Part shown: one piece after another, positions 1 to 9,112 of the stretch
Position numbering within the stretch: the first letter of the stretch is position 1
Layout: each line of letters starts with the position of its first letter
Assembly (NCBI GenBank): GCA_016795485.1
Contig: JAEUHM010000012.1
Coordinates: 1 to 64,000 of the forward strand
Length of the DNA: 64,000 nt
DNA from: Verrucomicrobiaceae bacterium
Lineage (GTDB): Bacteria > Verrucomicrobiota > Verrucomicrobiia > Verrucomicrobiales > Verrucomicrobiaceae
Reading direction: 5' to 3'
Notes under the pieces: model-generated
The model's database searches: none
What the model was told of the DNA's origin: nothing
What the model saw: the letters and a program-made list of their open reading frames with translations, nothing else
Made by a program: the position numbers and the translations under genes

Positions 1-1
1 C

Positions 2-112
2 GGAGGCGATGGCGAAGGAAGTATCTCCAGTTTGCTGCTTCGCAATAGACTGTGGTTATTTGGAGGCCTTGCAGTCATTTTGACTGGCTGGGCGATAGTC
101 GCGAATACATGA
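2..112 (+). CDS. C-terminal end of a membrane protein (partial)
   Basis: An open frame enters from the left edge and ends at TGA 110-112, giving 36 residues. The last 20 or so (LWLFGGLAVILTGWAIVANT) form one hydrophobic segment with only one following polar turn, so the protein probably ends in a transmembrane helix. A Gly/Ser-rich stretch precedes the helix. The family cannot be named from so short a piece, and the frame could be chance, but the hydrophobic run ending at a stop is typical of a tail-anchored or multi-pass protein. About 160 bases without a visible gene follow before the toxin-antitoxin pair. Confidence 0.45.
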   Translation, partial: GGDGEGSISSLLLRNRLWLFGGLAVILTGWAIVANT

Positions 113-273
113 ACGGCACGTCAAAGGCGAACAATAAAGGCTGGATTGCTGCGAGAGGTTGAGGGAATTGCTCTTGGGCTCCATCGAGCCAGCACCTACG
201 GTCCTGAAGAGCGGGATTGAACGGGACCGTCCGAAGCTGTTGCGCACCGTGGGAAGTGCAATACTGTGCTGCC

Positions 274-507
274 ATGAGTTCAGCCGTAGCCCATCTGCTG
301 GAGGAAGCCCTTCTCTTGCCGTCAGAATCCCGCACCGAATTGGTCGAGGCTTTGCTTGAGCGTTCTGAGCCATCCCAGGACTTTCTCGATCATCAGCTTG
401 GCATTGTAAGGCGTAGGATGCAGGCGGTGCAGGGCGGCACGTCAGCGCTGATAGCAGAAGAGGATGCTCACGAGCAGGTGATGAGGTCTCTTCGAATAAG
501 GGAATGA
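274..507 (+). CDS. type II antitoxin, addiction-module component family
   Basis: A 77-residue acidic protein with the family signature of TIGR02574-type addiction module components: an N-terminal helix, then LPSESRTELVEALLER, followed by a variable acidic tail. Members neutralise ParE/RelE-like toxins and autoregulate their operon. The frame is open back to a TTG at 217, but the ATG at 274 gives the usual family length and start. The last codons overlap the toxin start (ATGA, 504-507), so the two are translationally coupled. The assignment rests on the size, the motif and the partner gene; which toxin activity it blocks is inferred. Confidence 0.82.
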   Translation: MSSAVAHLLEEALLLPSESRTELVEALLERSEPSQDFLDHQLGIVRRRMQAVQGGTSALIAEEDAHEQVMRSLRIRE

Positions 508-803
508 CGATTCGTTTTGAGTCGGAAGCGCTGATCGAATACGAGGAAGCGGCCCAGTATGCAGAGGATCGCTTTGGATGTGGTCAGAAGCTTGTTGCTG
601 CTATGCGGGCGGCACTGGTGTCCATCGCTAAAGATCCCACCCGATTTCAGCCAGTCGGTGGGGGGATTCGGATCTTTCGCCTCAAGCGTTACCCCTACTA
701 TCTGTTTTACCACTTGGATGAACCAGCTTTGACGGTGACGATCTATGCAGTGGCCCACCACAAGCGGCAACAGGACTACTGGCGCGCTCGACTTCCAGAG
801 TAG
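504..803 (+). CDS. ParE/RelE-family toxin
   Basis: A 99-residue protein with the RelE/ParE fold pattern: two N-terminal helices (YEEAAQYAEDRFG, then a helix ending in SIAKDPTRF), and a C-terminal beta sheet with IRIFRLKRYPYYLFYHLD and IYAVAHHKRQQDYW. The 'F..YPY.L.Y' strand and the final 'A..H.....YW..R' strand are classic for the plasmid-stabilisation (ParE/RelE) superfamily. It could be a gyrase poison (ParE) or an mRNA interferase (RelE); the sequence alone does not decide. It overlaps the antitoxin by four bases. Chromosomal pairs like this are commonly gained horizontally. No other mobile-element genes are seen beside it. Confidence 0.85.
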   Translation: MTIRFESEALIEYEEAAQYAEDRFGCGQKLVAAMRAALVSIAKDPTRFQPVGGGIRIFRLKRYPYYLFYHLDEPALTVTIYAVAHHKRQQDYWRARLPE

Positions 804-977
804 AAGGAGGCCGAACATCAAAATGGCGGGGTCAGGTGATGCACGTTGCATAACACCACTTTCTCAATCATTCAGCAGCGCCCAAGATTCCAGGAAACCA
901 CGGCATCGCAGAACCGCTGTCAAAGCACGAGCAGCCTGCCATGGGAAACACCCGAGCCGACAACTCCAATGCCAATA

Positions 978-1012
978 GGTAAGAACATTGATGCCAGGAA
1001 AATGTTCTTACC
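978..1012. repeat. 12-bp perfect inverted repeat (hairpin)
   Basis: GGTAAGAACATT at 978-989 is followed after an 11-base loop by its exact reverse complement AATGTTCTTACC at 1001-1012. It lies between the converging toxin gene (ending 803) and the large minus-strand gene (ending 1056). Neither arm is followed by a T-run, so it is a weak candidate for a classical terminator but may still protect or end both transcripts. The rest of 804-1055 holds no gene that can be supported. Confidence 0.6.
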
Positions 1013-1055
1013 ACCCATCTTCTTACCTCCAGTCTCCCAGCCCAATGGCGGGACG

Positions 1056-4000
1056 CTAATCCAACAGCATTCGGTAGAACCTGCGTGTGGCGGGGTCTGG
1101 GGCTAGGTCCAAGAAGAGGCGTTGGGTGTTGTCGGGGTCGGTGAAGAGAGATGGCTCTTGTTGCCAGTCGGCTGGCACCTCTCCCAGCGGAAGCCAGGGG
1201 CTGGTGCTGAGGGCGGTGGTGGTGAAGACGGGGGTGACGGTGCCAAGTGAGGAGATGCCTCTGAATGTGTGGAGCCTGATGCCGCCGTCGGGGCGCTCCG
1301 AGATGTTCAGCAACTGCGGTAGTGGCGGATCTGGCTGATAAGGATTGCCGCCAAAGAGATACTCCATCTGATTGCTCACTTCGTCATGATCGAAGTCGTC
1401 CTCTGGCGCGGTGCCTGCAGGCAGTTGCATGTAGTCCACCCACTGCGTGAAGGTCATGGGGGCGTTGGGGTTGCCATGATCGAGCCTTCGTTGGATGACG
1501 CCGGTGACGTCGTTGTAGTTCCAGGGCTGCGGCAGCGGTGGTGCGGCCACAGTGGCCAGAGGCATGGGAGTGTAACGGTCATTGAAGCTCTCGGTTTCCT
1601 CATAACCGACCTGCGGATGAGGCATGTGGATGCCCCACGAGCCGACGAGAAGATTATAAACCGTGGGTTGCAGATACTTCACGATGGCGTGCGTAGACTT
1701 GTGATAAGGCACACTGCCCTCGTAGGGTTGCTTGGCGATTTGAAGGATGCCGAGTCCTGCCACGCTTCCGAACGAGTTGGAGACGCCAACGGTGTAAATG
1801 CCTTCGTTGGTGGGAAGCACATCCAGCGTGGAGTCCGGCAGGCCATCGCCTTCATGCGTGACCATCCAGCGGACACCGAGCTTCTCGGTGAGCAGGATGC
1901 TCATGGGCGCGGTGTCGTTGCCATTCCCGGTGTAGCCTGTGACTAGCAAGCCGCTGGGCGTCCAGGCGAGGCTCAAAAGTTGATCATAGGGAGTGAAGCC
2001 GGAGTCCTCCAGCCACTCTTTTGCCAGCGCGTAGTTCATCACGCCTTTGTCGTCCGAGTCGAGAAAGGAAGAAGGTGTGATGGGTGGCTCAGCAAGGCTG
2101 ATGAGACGCTCGATGCTTCCATTGGCGTTGTAAGCGCCAACCGTCATGGCGGGAATGTCGGCGGTGACGATGGGTAGGAAGTTGCCCGCCGTGAAGATGA
2201 TGCCATCCGGGCTCTCGGTGACTTTGTTCCAACTGATGGCGGGCTTGCTGCGGATGCTCCATAAAACTTGGTTGGTGTCGGGGTTGATTTTCATGAGCCA
2301 GCCACCCCACTCGGCACCGGAGTTGATCGGCGTGCCATCGGAGTTGCCACGGGCTTCACCCGCGAGCAGAAGCTTGCCGTCATTGAGCAAGATAGCGTCT
2401 CTCACGGTCTCCAGCATGTTGGTAGAGGCGTAGCGGGTGCTAGAGAGCAGTGCGCCCGTGTCGTCGAACTTCAAAAAGAAAGGATCATCGTCAAAGGCGG
2501 CGGCATTGTTGTTGAGCGAGCCACCCACGAGGATCTCAAAGTGCCCTGGAGTGGTTGGCTTGACCACCACACCGCCCACGGAGTAGATGCGGTGAGACTG
2601 TGCCACATCATCGTTCACTGGCACCACGCCTTGGACCCAAAGCACATCACCGTTGGGTGCGTGACGCACAAGCGCGAGCGTATCACCACCCGCAGCGCTG
2701 TAGCTGATGACGCCGCCGTCGGGAGTGGGTGCGAGTTTTCTAGGACTCATGAACGCAGCGCCTTTTGCCCACACGACGTTGCCCTTGGTATCGAGCTTCA
2801 CCACGGGCGGCGATACCTCGAACGCATTCGGTGCCACGAGGAAGACTTCTTCCGGTGCTCCCGTCACGGGCGCAATGTCGGCGGTGTAGGGCGTGGGGCC
2901 GCTGTTGTTCCATTGCAGCGTCTTGGCCCAGCGCACGTTCTCGCCCTCCACGGGTTCATAGGGTCCGGGTGGCGGCTGGCCCGCACCGCTGCCGCGTTGG
3001 ACTGGGCCACCAGCGCCTGTGTTGAACAACTCAGGGCCGTCAAACTCATGAATCGCCGGATCCGTGATCTCGTAGCCTAACATGCGGATCTGGAAGCCCG
3101 CCTTGCAGCTCACATTGCCTGAGGTGCTCCACCAGGGATTGTCGAGTGGACGGAGCTGGAAGTTAAAGTTCGCCTTGGGGCCGATGTAGGGGCCGATGGT
3201 CTTGTTGATGATCAGCGAGAACTGCGCCTCTGCCCAAGCATCCACATTGAGCGAGAGCGAGTCGGCAAGCTGAGGCTTGCTGAGAGCCAGCGGACGGAAA
3301 TCCTTGAAGTCCTCCTGATGAAACTGCTGTCCTGGCGGTGCGGTGAGATCCCAGTAGTAATCCGTGCCGATCTCGAATGATCCAGTAAACGGCAGCACCA
3401 CCTGCGTGCTGACATTGGCGCTGATGCCCACAAGAGCCTTGAAGCGAGGCTGGATCTCCACCGGCACACCGCCGACATTGAAGTAGAAAGTCGCCAGTGC
3501 GATGTCAGTGAGCACCTTCTCTTTCTCAAACGAGAGGCTACCCGTGTTGTCCGCTCCAGGGCGGATGGTGGCACGCAGGTTCACTTCCAGTTCATTGCCC
3601 ATGCGCACCATGATGAACTTGGGTGCTAGATTCTTCATGCGCACCATCAGGCCTACCTTTGCCCCTTGCAGCGACACCTCGCCATCCACCGTCACACCCT
3701 TGATGATCTCCATTTCATTGATCGGCATGTGCAGGGAGAAAAAGCCCTTGAGGTCGGACAATGCAGGATGCCTTAAAAGTGCCCTATCCCGCAGTTCTGC
3801 CGCTGTTATCGCGCGCTCCTCGGTCTCGGACGAGGTGTAGAACGTGTTTCCCACGGGCGGGTCAAAGGGATCGCGTCCCTCGCTGTTGCCCGCATCCACC
3901 AAGTCGATGGCCTCCATGAGCAACGTTCCAGTTCGGAGATTGTCAAAAAATCCACGCACACGTCTATTCGTCTGGAGAGAGGGGATGAGATGCAGCACAT

Positions 4001-4826
4001 CGCTGAGGTCCAGCTCCTGACCACCCCACTGCTTCCCATGCACCTTTACCTTGCCGTCCTGCTCCAGCGTCACTGACTCCACTTCCACCATTCGCTCCGT
4101 GCGCAATCTGCCAAAGTCGGGCGGTCCCCAGCGCTTCATGGTCGAGACGTGCTTCGCCAAACCGGTGAGGTTGTTGAAGCCATCGTAGGTGCGAGTCACG
4201 CTATCGGTCATGATGGTCTCCATCAGCAATGTGCCGGGCTGCAGCGCCTGGAGAAACGGCGTCATCTGCTCGAAGTAGAGTGAGATGTCGTCGTTGAGCA
4301 GATTCGATGTAGCGTGATCAAACGCGTCATTGGTGGCATCATCAATCGGACTCGGCGGCAGGCGGAACTGATACAACTCCGTGGCTCGCGCATACAGATG
4401 CTGCCCGGCGAGCACTGCGTTCTTCACTGCGTTAGCATCGGCCGCCGGAGCCAGCAGCACGATCGGCTGTGGCAGCGTCACCGTGCCGCTAGGCTCAAGA
4501 TCAGGCATCACCACCGCGTCGTTCACGATCTCGATCGGCCACTCCGGTGAGGGTGGAGTGGTTGGCTTGTCAAAACGGATCTGCGCGCCCTCAAAGTAGC
4601 CCTCTCCTGTGTTGTGAAGGCTGGCGGTGAAAGACAGGCGCTTCCGGCCATCCGGCTCCGTCGTCTCACTGGCAAGCGTGATGGCCTCGATGGTGACTTC
4701 ATTGATGGTGGGTGACAGCTTTTCCAGAATCGTGCCATAGCCGGACACGGCATTGAAGTCCGCGGGAGCGCCAAGCAGATGCGCGGAGCAGACGATCAGG
4801 CAGCAGGTGATGGCAGGTAGGCGCAT
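1056..4826 (-). CDS. large secreted protein with propeller-like region and TSP3-like motif
   Basis: A 1256-residue protein. The frame extends upstream to 4880, but the ATG at 4826 gives a clean signal peptide (MRLPAITCCLIVCSAHLLGA, then P-A-D), so this start is preferred. No enzyme motif is recognised. Residues of roughly 1-600 are beta-rich with no named domain. From about 640 onward there are repeated short blades such as DGGVISYSAAGGDTLALV, FFLKFDDTGALLSS and GWLMKINPDTNQVLWSI, which look like PQQ/Kelch-type beta-propeller blades. Near the end is DFDHDEVSNQMEYLFGGNP, a calcium-binding dockerin/thrombospondin-3-like motif, followed by a short beta domain ending RRFYRMLLD, a tail often seen in verrucomicrobial exported proteins. 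It is probably extracellular or on the cell surface. It is divergent from the ECF sigma gene at 4938, so regulation by that module is possible but not shown. Confidence 0.75.
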   Translation of the reverse strand: MRLPAITCCLIVCSAHLLGAPADFNAVSGYGTILEKLSPTINEVTIEAITLASETTEPDGRKRLSFTASLHNTGEGYFEGAQIRFDKPTTPPSPEWPIEIVNDAVVMPDLEPSGTVTLPQPIVLLAPAADANAVKNAVLAGQHLYARATELYQFRLPPSPIDDATNDAFDHATSNLLNDDISLYFEQMTPFLQALQPGTLLMETIMTDSVTRTYDGFNNLTGLAKHVSTMKRWGPPDFGRLRTERMVEVESVTLEQDGKVKVHGKQWGGQELDLSDVLHLIPSLQTNRRVRGFFDNLRTGTLLMEAIDLVDAGNSEGRDPFDPPVGNTFYTSSETEERAITAAELRDRALLRHPALSDLKGFFSLHMPINEMEIIKGVTVDGEVSLQGAKVGLMVRMKNLAPKFIMVRMGNELEVNLRATIRPGADNTGSLSFEKEKVLTDIALATFYFNVGGVPVEIQPRFKALVGISANVSTQVVLPFTGSFEIGTDYYWDLTAPPGQQFHQEDFKDFRPLALSKPQLADSLSLNVDAWAEAQFSLIINKTIGPYIGPKANFNFQLRPLDNPWWSTSGNVSCKAGFQIRMLGYEITDPAIHEFDGPELFNTGAGGPVQRGSGAGQPPPGPYEPVEGENVRWAKTLQWNNSGPTPYTADIAPVTGAPEEVFLVAPNAFEVSPPVVKLDTKGNVVWAKGAAFMSPRKLAPTPDGGVISYSAAGGDTLALVRHAPNGDVLWVQGVVPVNDDVAQSHRIYSVGGVVVKPTTPGHFEILVGGSLNNNAAAFDDDPFFLKFDDTGALLSSTRYASTNMLETVRDAILLNDGKLLLAGEARGNSDGTPINSGAEWGGWLMKINPDTNQVLWSIRSKPAISWNKVTESPDGIIFTAGNFLPIVTADIPAMTVGAYNANGSIERLISLAEPPITPSSFLDSDDKGVMNYALAKEWLEDSGFTPYDQLLSLAWTPSGLLVTGYTGNGNDTAPMSILLTEKLGVRWMVTHEGDGLPDSTLDVLPTNEGIYTVGVSNSFGSVAGLGILQIAKQPYEGSVPYHKSTHAIVKYLQPTVYNLLVGSWGIHMPHPQVGYEETESFNDRYTPMPLATVAAPPLPQPWNYNDVTGVIQRRLDHGNPNAPMTFTQWVDYMQLPAGTAPEDDFDHDEVSNQMEYLFGGNPYQPDPPLPQLLNISERPDGGIRLHTFRGISSLGTVTPVFTTTALSTSPWLPLGEVPADWQQEPSLFTDPDNTQRLFLDLAPDPATRRFYRMLLD

Positions 4827-4937
4827 GATGCAAAAAAGGGGGTCATGCCGCAGTGAACAGGTCCCGCGCCAGCGTTGCAAAAAGAGTGAAGAAAGTTGCC
4901 GGATTCAGCGGATGAAGGATCGTGTGTGGCGAAAACC

Positions 4938-5660
4938 ATGCCCGACACCCAAGCATCCGCAGACCGCATCTTTCCGCCCACCGCGTGGACGTTGGTGCTC
5001 GCAGCATCGGAGACAGAGGTGGCACGCGAGCAGCTCTGTGGTGCCTACTGGCCCCCAGTGGCCAGGTTCTTGCGCTCGCTCGGCCTCAGTGATCAAGATG
5101 CGGAGGACGGAGCGCAGGAGATCATGACCAAACTGATGGCCCAAGACGGGCTGGCTCAGATTGACCGTTCCAAGGGCATGCTGCGTCACTACTTGAAGGC
5201 GGCCGCGCGGCACTACCTCTTCAACCTGCATAGAGATGCTGGCGCAAAGAAGCGCGGAGGCGGCCAGAACACTATCTCTCTGGATGATGTGGACCACATG
5301 CCTGCGCCCGCTTCCGTGTCGGACGCGCTGTTTGACCAGGCATGGGCGCTCACCATCTGCGAGCGCGCTATGCAGGCATTGGAGGCCAGTTGTGCGCGCA
5401 GAGGAAAAGCCGCGCTCTTTTCCGCACTCAAGCCAGCGCTCACCCTCGGAGATGAACTGCAACGTTATGCCGACATCGGTGCAATGTTTGGCGTGAACGA
5501 AAAACAGATACGCATTGAAGTGCATCGCCTCAGGCGGCGGCTGGCTGAGTTTCTCCGCGCCGAGGTCGCCGCCACCATGGCCCACGGCACCAGCGACTCC
5601 GAGTTGGAAGAGGAGACCCGCTACCTTGTCCGCACCCTGGCTCATGAACCCCGCTCCTGA
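4938..5660 (+). CDS. ECF-type RNA polymerase sigma factor
   Basis: A 240-residue sigma-70 family protein. The N-terminal PPTAWTLVLAAS matches the 'TRWTLV' start of a sigma group common in Planctomycetes and Verrucomicrobia. Region 2 lies in AYWPPVARFLRSLGLSDQDAED plus the following GAQEIMTKLM, and region 4 in YADIGAMFGVNEKQIRIEVHRLRR, the promoter -35-binding helix-turn-helix. An in-frame TTG at 4896 would add 14 residues; the ATG at 4938 fits the family better. The stop overlaps the kinase start by 17 bases, so the two are one translational unit. No anti-sigma gene is present. By analogy with known kinase-linked ECF factors (for example EcfP/PknT), the neighbouring kinase is the likely regulator; this is inference. 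Confidence 0.88.
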   Translation: MPDTQASADRIFPPTAWTLVLAASETEVAREQLCGAYWPPVARFLRSLGLSDQDAEDGAQEIMTKLMAQDGLAQIDRSKGMLRHYLKAAARHYLFNLHRDAGAKKRGGGQNTISLDDVDHMPAPASVSDALFDQAWALTICERAMQALEASCARRGKAALFSALKPALTLGDELQRYADIGAMFGVNEKQIRIEVHRLRRRLAEFLRAEVAATMAHGTSDSELEEETRYLVRTLAHEPRS

Positions 5661-7512
5661 CCAGCCCTGCCCCAAGTGCGGCTCAGCCATGCCCGCCGAA
5701 GCGCTGGGTGGGGTTTGCGCTGCGTGTTTTGCCAGTGGCGCATTGGATGAAGCAAGTGGCTGGCTTTTTTCATCCAGCCACCACGAGGCCGATGACCACG
5801 CCTGGCCACAGGTCCCGGGCTGGCAGATCACCGGCATCATCGGAGCGGGCGGCATGGGGCGAGTGTATCGCGCACAGAGTTTTGAAACCGAACAACTCGC
5901 TGCAATCAAGGTGCTGGAGGGTGCGTGGTCCCGCGATCCACTGATGAGCGCCCGATTTGAGGCAGAAGCGGATGCGCTGAAGCGACTCGACCACCCCAAC
6001 ATCGTCCGTGTGCTGGAAACCTGCGAGTCCGACGATGGCCGGCTCTGCATCGTCATGGAACTGGCCGAAGGCTGCGATCTCGGTCGCCTCATGCGTGCGG
6101 GCAGGCTGGAAAAACAACGCGCCATCAGCATCTTCACCAAGGTGTGCTCCGCCGTCGAGCACGCGCATGAGCAGGGCATCGCCCATCGCGACATCAAGCC
6201 CGCCAACATCCTCATCACGGGTGAAGACGAGGTGAAACTCGCAGACTTCGGCCTCGCGAAAGAAGGCAGCGCGTCCACCATCGGCGCGCTCACCGCCACC
6301 ACAGATCAGTTTGGCACTGCTTACTACTTGGCTCCTGAGCGAATGATCTCGCGCGATCCCGCAGGGCCACCGCAAGATGTTTATGCGCTCGGTGTGCTGC
6401 TTTACCATTTGCTCACAGGCCAGATGCCGATGGGCAACTACACGCCCGCATCGAAGCTGGCCGAACTGCCGCCGACGTTTGATGGAGTCATCGCGAGCGC
6501 GCTGGAGGCTGATCCAGCGCAACGGACTGGGAGTGTCGAAACCCTGCGAGAGGCTGCCACACGAGCCTGGCAGCAACATCTGGATGGTGCCAAGCGTCAG
6601 TCGTGGTTGAAACGGTCCTTCATTACTGCGGCCGCGCTTGTCTTTTCTTCTACACTCGTTGTAGGTGGTGCCACGTGGCAGCGAGCGCGCAACCAACCGC
6701 CACCGCCGCAAGTTTTTTCTCCCCCGTCATCTGCCACCACTGATGCGCCGTGGCAAAACAGTCTCGGTATGAAGTTCGTTCCGGTGGAAGGGACTTCGGT
6801 GCTGTTTTCCATCTGGGAAACGAGACGGCGTGACGTGGAACCTTTCATTGGAGCAGAGAGGGCGCTCATCGCCTCCAGCTACCGCGTGGAACAAGCGGAA
6901 CGCGACCGAAAGAACTTCAACATTCAGATTCTTGGACCGGGCGGGCGGCTTACGTTGGGAGGCAGTTGGGCTGACCCTGGGTTTCCAGTCACGCCAGATC
7001 ATCCAGCCTGCTTTCTGCTGGCTCGGGATGCCGACCGCTTCTGTCAGTGGCTAACCTGGAAGGAGCAGAATGAGGGCCGTCTCGCCCCTGGTCAGTGCTA
7101 CCGTCTGCCGACCGCCGCAGAGTGGCTCATCGCCTGTGGTGGGGAAGACGCAGAGCCCCGCTCTGGCAATGTAGCCGGCCCCGAAGCCCGAGATGACCAC
7201 TGGAATCCCCGCTGGCCCACGTTCACGGAGCGAGATGCCTTCCCGCGCCTCGCCCCGGTTGGCTCATTTCCCGCAGAGCCACATGGTCTCCACGACATCT
7301 CAGGAAATGTCTCCGAATGGGTGCTGCGTGACAGGTCCGGCATCCTCGCCCCATCGCTCGACTTCCAAGCCATCCTCCTCGGTCCAGACTTCCACGACGG
7401 TTCCCCAGAGACCGTAAGTTTCCGCCACCGCCGTCCCGTTCCGAACAACAACATACGACTTCCAAACATCGGCTTCCGCATCGTGCTGGAGCATCAGAAA
7501 GATGGGCCATGA
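5644..7512 (+). CDS. membrane Ser/Thr protein kinase with FGE-like outer domain
   Basis: A 622-residue protein. The ATG at 5644 is chosen because it starts a four-cysteine zinc ribbon (C9, C12, C25, C28); upstream sequence in this frame lies inside the sigma gene. The kinase domain spans about 60-315: glycine loop GAGGMGRVY, lysine K89, HRD at 181-183 with D183 catalytic, DFG at 201-203. A transmembrane helix follows at about 326-344, then a Pro-rich linker and a formylglycine-generating-enzyme-like domain (about 375-622) with YRLPTAAEWLIACGG, PVGSFPAEPHGLHDISGNVSEW and a final GFRIV. The cysteines that make true FGE catalytic are absent near the C-terminus, so the domain is probably a ligand sensor. 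Most likely it phosphorylates the co-translated ECF sigma factor in response to an outside signal (inference). It ends four bases before the convergent gene. Confidence 0.9.
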   Translation: MNPAPDQPCPKCGSAMPAEALGGVCAACFASGALDEASGWLFSSSHHEADDHAWPQVPGWQITGIIGAGGMGRVYRAQSFETEQLAAIKVLEGAWSRDPLMSARFEAEADALKRLDHPNIVRVLETCESDDGRLCIVMELAEGCDLGRLMRAGRLEKQRAISIFTKVCSAVEHAHEQGIAHRDIKPANILITGEDEVKLADFGLAKEGSASTIGALTATTDQFGTAYYLAPERMISRDPAGPPQDVYALGVLLYHLLTGQMPMGNYTPASKLAELPPTFDGVIASALEADPAQRTGSVETLREAATRAWQQHLDGAKRQSWLKRSFITAAALVFSSTLVVGGATWQRARNQPPPPQVFSPPSSATTDAPWQNSLGMKFVPVEGTSVLFSIWETRRRDVEPFIGAERALIASSYRVEQAERDRKNFNIQILGPGGRLTLGGSWADPGFPVTPDHPACFLLARDADRFCQWLTWKEQNEGRLAPGQCYRLPTAAEWLIACGGEDAEPRSGNVAGPEARDDHWNPRWPTFTERDAFPRLAPVGSFPAEPHGLHDISGNVSEWVLRDRSGILAPSLDFQAILLGPDFHDGSPETVSFRHRRPVPNNNIRLPNIGFRIVLEHQKDGP

Positions 7513-7516
7513 ACCT

Positions 7517-9112
7517 TTATGGCTCCATCACTTCCAAGTCCGAGAACAGCACGCACCAGTTCCACAACGGATACGCCTGTCCCGCCCGTGTGCCGTAGCT
7601 GGCATCGCCAAAGGTATAAACTGCACGCTCGGGGTCCGAGTCCCTCACATTGCCGTAGCTGAACGCCCGCTGGGCAGTCACCGCCTGCCCGACCTCAAAC
7701 GGCACGCCATTGCGCAGCTCCCGCGCCTCGAAACGCAGCACGCTCACGCCGTTCTCATCCCTCACTGAGCGCACCGGCACCCGCGTGCCCGAACTGGCCA
7801 CAAAGAACGCGCCTTCATCCAGCAACGGCTTCAACTCCTTCGTAAAGCTCCGTGTCAAAACCAGTTCCTCACCTCGAATCGCCACGATGGTCCCCAGCGC
7901 CGCCGCGAACGGATAGCCATAGCTCACGCGACATGTTTCACCCGCAGGCAACGGCTTGGCAAAACGAAGCCTCACACTCGTCGGCGATGCCAGCTCGACC
8001 GCCGTCAGCGTGACGCCATGTACACGAAAGCCCGCCAAAGTGCTGAAGCCACCTTCCACCACCGATTCCTGCCTCGGGAGAAAACGCGTATCGATCACCA
8101 ATGGCGGCCTTGGCACTGTGAACTCGATCACGAGGCCGTCACGCGAGGCGTCGAGCTTTGCCGCACGCGGCCGCAGCGGCTGCCAGGCCTCCTTTTCATG
8201 CAAAACACGATGCATGACCTTCCCCACCTGCTCGCCCCACCAGCGCTCGCCATCGGCGGCGAGGTGAATGGCATCGCCGTGACGATTCGGCGGGTAGAGG
8301 CTGTTCAAAGCACTCGGCACCGCATAGTGCGGCCCTACCATGTGAATCGCTTCATCCGCATCCGTCGCCATGAGCTGCGCCTCACCTGCTGGACCGAGCG
8401 TTTGATACGTAAACATCGGCAACTCGCCCTTTTGCCCCGTGATCGCACACAAATCCGCCGACCACTGCTTTCGATACGCGATGAGTTGATCGCGATACCA
8501 CTTCAAGCCCTCCGCACGCGGCATCTCCGCATCCCAACGCGTCGGCACAAGGCCACCCTTCGCTCCGCCATTGCCCTCGCCCTGCATCCAGTAGAGCGCC
8601 TCGATGCGGAAATCCGGCCTCAGCGCCTTCGCCCGCCGCGCATCATCCAAACTCGTCTTGTAGTAGCCACCACCATGCTTCTTCGCCTCCGGCGTGCGTT
8701 CATCCACCGACAGATCCGCACTCGATAGCTCCTGAATCTGCCGTCCGCCCTGTCCCGCGCATGCGACGAGGTAATGCGCAGGGCCCTGCTGCCGTGAAGA
8801 AAGATGATCCGCCATCCCATTCGCCACCGTCTCACCGAGTCCGCCATTCACCGTCGCCCGCAGCGGCACGAACTCGAACAACTCCGCGCCCCGCTTCTCC
8901 GGCGTCGCCGAGTTGTCCTTCGCCAGCCACGTCCGCACCCCGCGCTGAAACATCAGATTGCCCCAAGCACTCCCCTTCTCACTCACCACCGGCAGCGACT
9001 CGGACCCATCACACAACGACTGCCCCATCATCCAGATGCCGGACATGCTGTCTTGCGAATGCGCGAAACAAGCCGCAACTAGTGAGATGATGGTCGTCAT
9101 GTGGACTTTCAT
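7517..9112 (-). CDS. secreted sialate O-acetylesterase-like SGNH hydrolase
   Basis: A 531-residue exported protein. The N-terminus (MKVHMTTIISLVAACFAHS) is a short signal peptide; an alternative start is the ATG at 9100. IWMMGQSLCDGSESLP carries the GQS block with the nucleophile serine; further on are YWMQGEGNG (QGE block) and DAIHLAADGERWWGEQ, the D-x-x-H block that completes the SGNH catalytic set. This order matches the DUF303/SASA carbohydrate esterases that remove acetyl groups from sialic acids, xylan or other glycans. The C-terminal third is beta-rich. The start overlaps the stop of the DUF2971 gene by four bases. As the last gene of a minus-strand series of secreted carbohydrate-active proteins, it most likely deacetylates a polysaccharide; the actual substrate is unknown. 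Confidence 0.82.
   Translation of the reverse strand: MKVHMTTIISLVAACFAHSQDSMSGIWMMGQSLCDGSESLPVVSEKGSAWGNLMFQRGVRTWLAKDNSATPEKRGAELFEFVPLRATVNGGLGETVANGMADHLSSRQQGPAHYLVACAGQGGRQIQELSSADLSVDERTPEAKKHGGGYYKTSLDDARRAKALRPDFRIEALYWMQGEGNGGAKGGLVPTRWDAEMPRAEGLKWYRDQLIAYRKQWSADLCAITGQKGELPMFTYQTLGPAGEAQLMATDADEAIHMVGPHYAVPSALNSLYPPNRHGDAIHLAADGERWWGEQVGKVMHRVLHEKEAWQPLRPRAAKLDASRDGLVIEFTVPRPPLVIDTRFLPRQESVVEGGFSTLAGFRVHGVTLTAVELASPTSVRLRFAKPLPAGETCRVSYGYPFAAALGTIVAIRGEELVLTRSFTKELKPLLDEGAFFVASSGTRVPVRSVRDENGVSVLRFEARELRNGVPFEVGQAVTAQRAFSYGNVRDSDPERAVYTFGDASYGTRAGQAYPLWNWCVLFSDLEVMEP

Noticed and set aside
836-860. Integron attC-like site (ATGCA-CGT-TGCAT dyad after the toxin gene)
   Set aside because: The short dyad lacks proper R' and R'' boxes (RYYYAAC / GTTRRRY), and no integrase or further cassettes are present.
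4905-6302. 465-residue open frame antisense to sigma factor and kinase 1
   Set aside because: It covers two genes with unmistakable motifs and has no family features of its own.
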